From Anaeromyxobacter sp. Fw109-5 (GTDB lineage: Bacteria; Myxococcota; Myxococcia; Myxococcales; Anaeromyxobacteraceae), in NCBI RefSeq assembly GCF_000017505.1, contig NC_009675.1:1674001-1738000 (forward strand): a stretch of 64,000 bases of DNA. Reading direction: 5' to 3'. Position 1 is the stretch's first letter. Every line of letters begins with the position of its first letter. The notes under the pieces are model-generated. The model saw nothing but the letters and a program-made list of their open reading frames with translations, searched no databases and was not told the DNA's origin. Shown piece after piece: positions 62,945-64,000 of the stretch. The position numbers and the translations under genes were made by a program.

Positions 62945-63280
62945 ATGGCCGAGCAAGTGACGAGCGTGAAGGACGTCTTCGAGCGCCACATCCCGTCCCG
63001 GTTCCAGGCGAAGCCGGACGTCGTGCAGAAGATCAACTCGGTCTACGAGTTCAACATCTCCGGCCCCGGCGGCGGGGTCTGGACGGTGGACTGCACCTCG
63101 CCGGGCGGCAAGATCGTCGAGGGTCACGCGCCGAACGCGAAGTGCACGGTGGCGGCGACGGACGCCGACTTCCTGAACATCGTGAACGGCAGGCTGAACG
63201 CGCAGATGGCGTTCATGTCGGGCAAGCTCAAGATCCAGGGCGACATGGGGCTCGCCATGAAGCTCCAGCAGATCCTCTAG
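62945..63280 (+). CDS. SCP2 sterol-binding domain protein
   Basis: The 111-residue protein is a stand-alone SCP2 domain: VFERHIPSRFQAKPDVVQKI, SVYEFNISGPGGGVWTVDCT, CTVAATDADFLNIVNGRLNA and the final QMAFMSGKLKIQGDMGLAMK helix that closes the hydrophobic tunnel. SCP2 domains bind lipids and acyl-CoA and often serve peroxisomal-type beta-oxidation of branched acids. The racemase-like gene follows after 16 bases, which supports that connection. It has its own strong promoter and ribosome site. Domain secure, ligand inferred. Confidence 0.9.
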   Translation: MAEQVTSVKDVFERHIPSRFQAKPDVVQKINSVYEFNISGPGGGVWTVDCTSPGGKIVEGHAPNAKCTVAATDADFLNIVNGRLNAQMAFMSGKLKIQGDMGLAMKLQQIL

Positions 63281-63296
63281 GCGGCGCCTCTGGACG

Positions 63297-64000
63297 GTGC
63301 GTCCGCTCGAGGGTCTCCGCGTGCTCGATCTGTCCCGGCTGCTGCCGGGACCGTTCGCGACGCTCGTCCTCGCCGACCTCGGCGCGGACGTGGTGCTCGT
63401 GGAGGATCCGCGGGGCGGGGACGCGCTGCGCAGGCTCCCGCCGCTCGCCGGTGAGGCGTCCGGCGCCTTCCACGCGCTGAACCGCAACAAGTGCTCCGTC
63501 GCGCTCGACGTGCGCCGCCCCGAGGGCGCGGCGGTGTTCCTGCGCCTCGCGCGCCGCGCCGACGTGGTGGTCGAGTCCTTCCGCCCGGGCGTCCTCGAGG
63601 GGCTCGGCCTCGGCTGGACGGCGCTGCGCGCCGCGAACCCGCGCCTCGTGCTCTGCTCGATCACCGGGTACGGCCAGGACGGCCCTTACGCCGCGCGCGC
63701 CGGCCACGACGTGGACTACCTCGCGGTGGCGGGCGTCCTCGGGCTCACCGGCGAGCCCGAGCGGCCCGCCGTGCCGGGGGTGCAGGTCGCCGATCTCGCG
63801 GGCGGCTCCTGGCCCGCGGTGGCGGGGATCCTCGCGGCGCTGCTGCGGCGCGCGACCACCGGGGAGGGGGCCCACGTCGACGTGTCGATGGCCGAGGGCG
63901 CTGTCTCGCTCATGACGCTCCCCCTGGCGATGGCATGGGCCCGCGGCACGCCGCTGGAGCGCGGGCGGGAGCTCCTCTCCGGGGGCGCCGCCTGCTACGG
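63297..64000 (+). CDS. CoA-transferase family III protein, alpha-methylacyl-CoA racemase type (partial)
   Basis: The first 234 residues are visible. They begin MRPLEGLRVLDLSRLLPGPF with the family III CoA-binding fold. Next come DVVLVEDPRGGD, ALNRNKCSVALDVRRPEGAA, VVESFRPGVLEGLGLGW and the motif LCSITGYGQDGPYAARAGHD, where the final His-Asp is the catalytic pair of alpha-methylacyl-CoA racemases (with DYLAVAG following). Such enzymes invert the alpha-methyl branch so beta-oxidation can proceed. GTG 63297 fits the fold start. It lies after an SCP2 gene and near a long-chain acyl-CoA ligase. The protein is cut by the window edge. Confidence 0.88.
   Translation, partial: MRPLEGLRVLDLSRLLPGPFATLVLADLGADVVLVEDPRGGDALRRLPPLAGEASGAFHALNRNKCSVALDVRRPEGAAVFLRLARRADVVVESFRPGVLEGLGLGWTALRAANPRLVLCSITGYGQDGPYAARAGHDVDYLAVAGVLGLTGEPERPAVPGVQVADLAGGSWPAVAGILAALLRRATTGEGAHVDVSMAEGAVSLMTLPLAMAWARGTPLERGRELLSGGAACY

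Noticed and set aside
60479-63664. A minus-strand open frame of about 1,060 codons
   Set aside because: It is antisense to the acyl-CoA ligase, receiver and SCP2 genes, all with clear motifs and ribosome sites. The translation is low in complexity and matches nothing recognisable.

Overview
This is a very GC-rich, gene-dense bacterial chromosome segment. It suggests a myxobacterium (Myxococcota), most likely Anaeromyxobacter or a close relative. The taxonomic call is inference. It rests on a RomR-like response regulator, a FrzS-like pseudo-receiver/coiled-coil protein, myxobacterial-type PilZ domains (one fused to an Hsp70), a DUF222-type HNH endonuclease and overall codon usage. No rRNA, tRNA or CRISPR array was found.

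Layout. 1-2.6 kb: a partial receiver protein on the minus strand diverging from a double-CheW protein, then the RomR-like regulator. 2.6-11.8 kb: housekeeping genes, namely valS (open in frame into a histone H1-like gene), nadC, birA, coaX, a TPR protein, a repeat protein and murJ. 12-16.2 kb: two small DUF883-like membrane proteins, a STAS protein, the FrzS-like protein, and an ECF sigma factor with its zinc-finger anti-sigma factor. 16.5-31.9 kb: an orphan radical SAM protein with an RlmI-type methyltransferase, a hybrid histidine kinase, a CPBP protease, coaBC, a receiver / 2-TM protein / CbrA-like symporter-kinase operon, a zinc-dependent phospholipase C, a family-4 uracil-DNA glycosylase and an NfeD-SPFH pair. 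32-43.8 kb: isoaspartyl peptidase, an acetoacetyl-CoA thiolase/scoAB operon, SAM hydroxide adenosyltransferase, PilZ, an rRNA methyltransferase, an acyl-CoA synthetase, an M48 protease and a CoxE-type VWA protein.

43.8-47.1 kb is the only clearly accessory region. Hexanucleotide satellite arrays surround two related modules. The right module carries an HNH endonuclease gene and is bounded by exact 14-bp inverted repeats. The left module is a deleted derivative carrying an IS5-type transposase scrap. This looks like an HNH cassette that inserts into, or travels with, satellite DNA, and it is the strongest candidate for something undescribed.

47.1-64 kb: an overlapping miaB-vanZ-gamma carbonic anhydrase-cNMP operon, dedA, the PilZ-Hsp70 fusion, guaB and guaA separated by a dispersed palindrome and a tandem repeat, two overlapping VWA lipoproteins, a TPR/long-chain acyl-CoA ligase pair, a receiver, an SCP2 protein and a partial alpha-methylacyl-CoA racemase-type protein. 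Several genes (coaX, the stand-alone PilZ gene, guaB, miaB, coaBC) have sigma70-like -10 boxes 5-9 bases before the start codon and no Shine-Dalgarno sequence, so leaderless mRNAs look common here.
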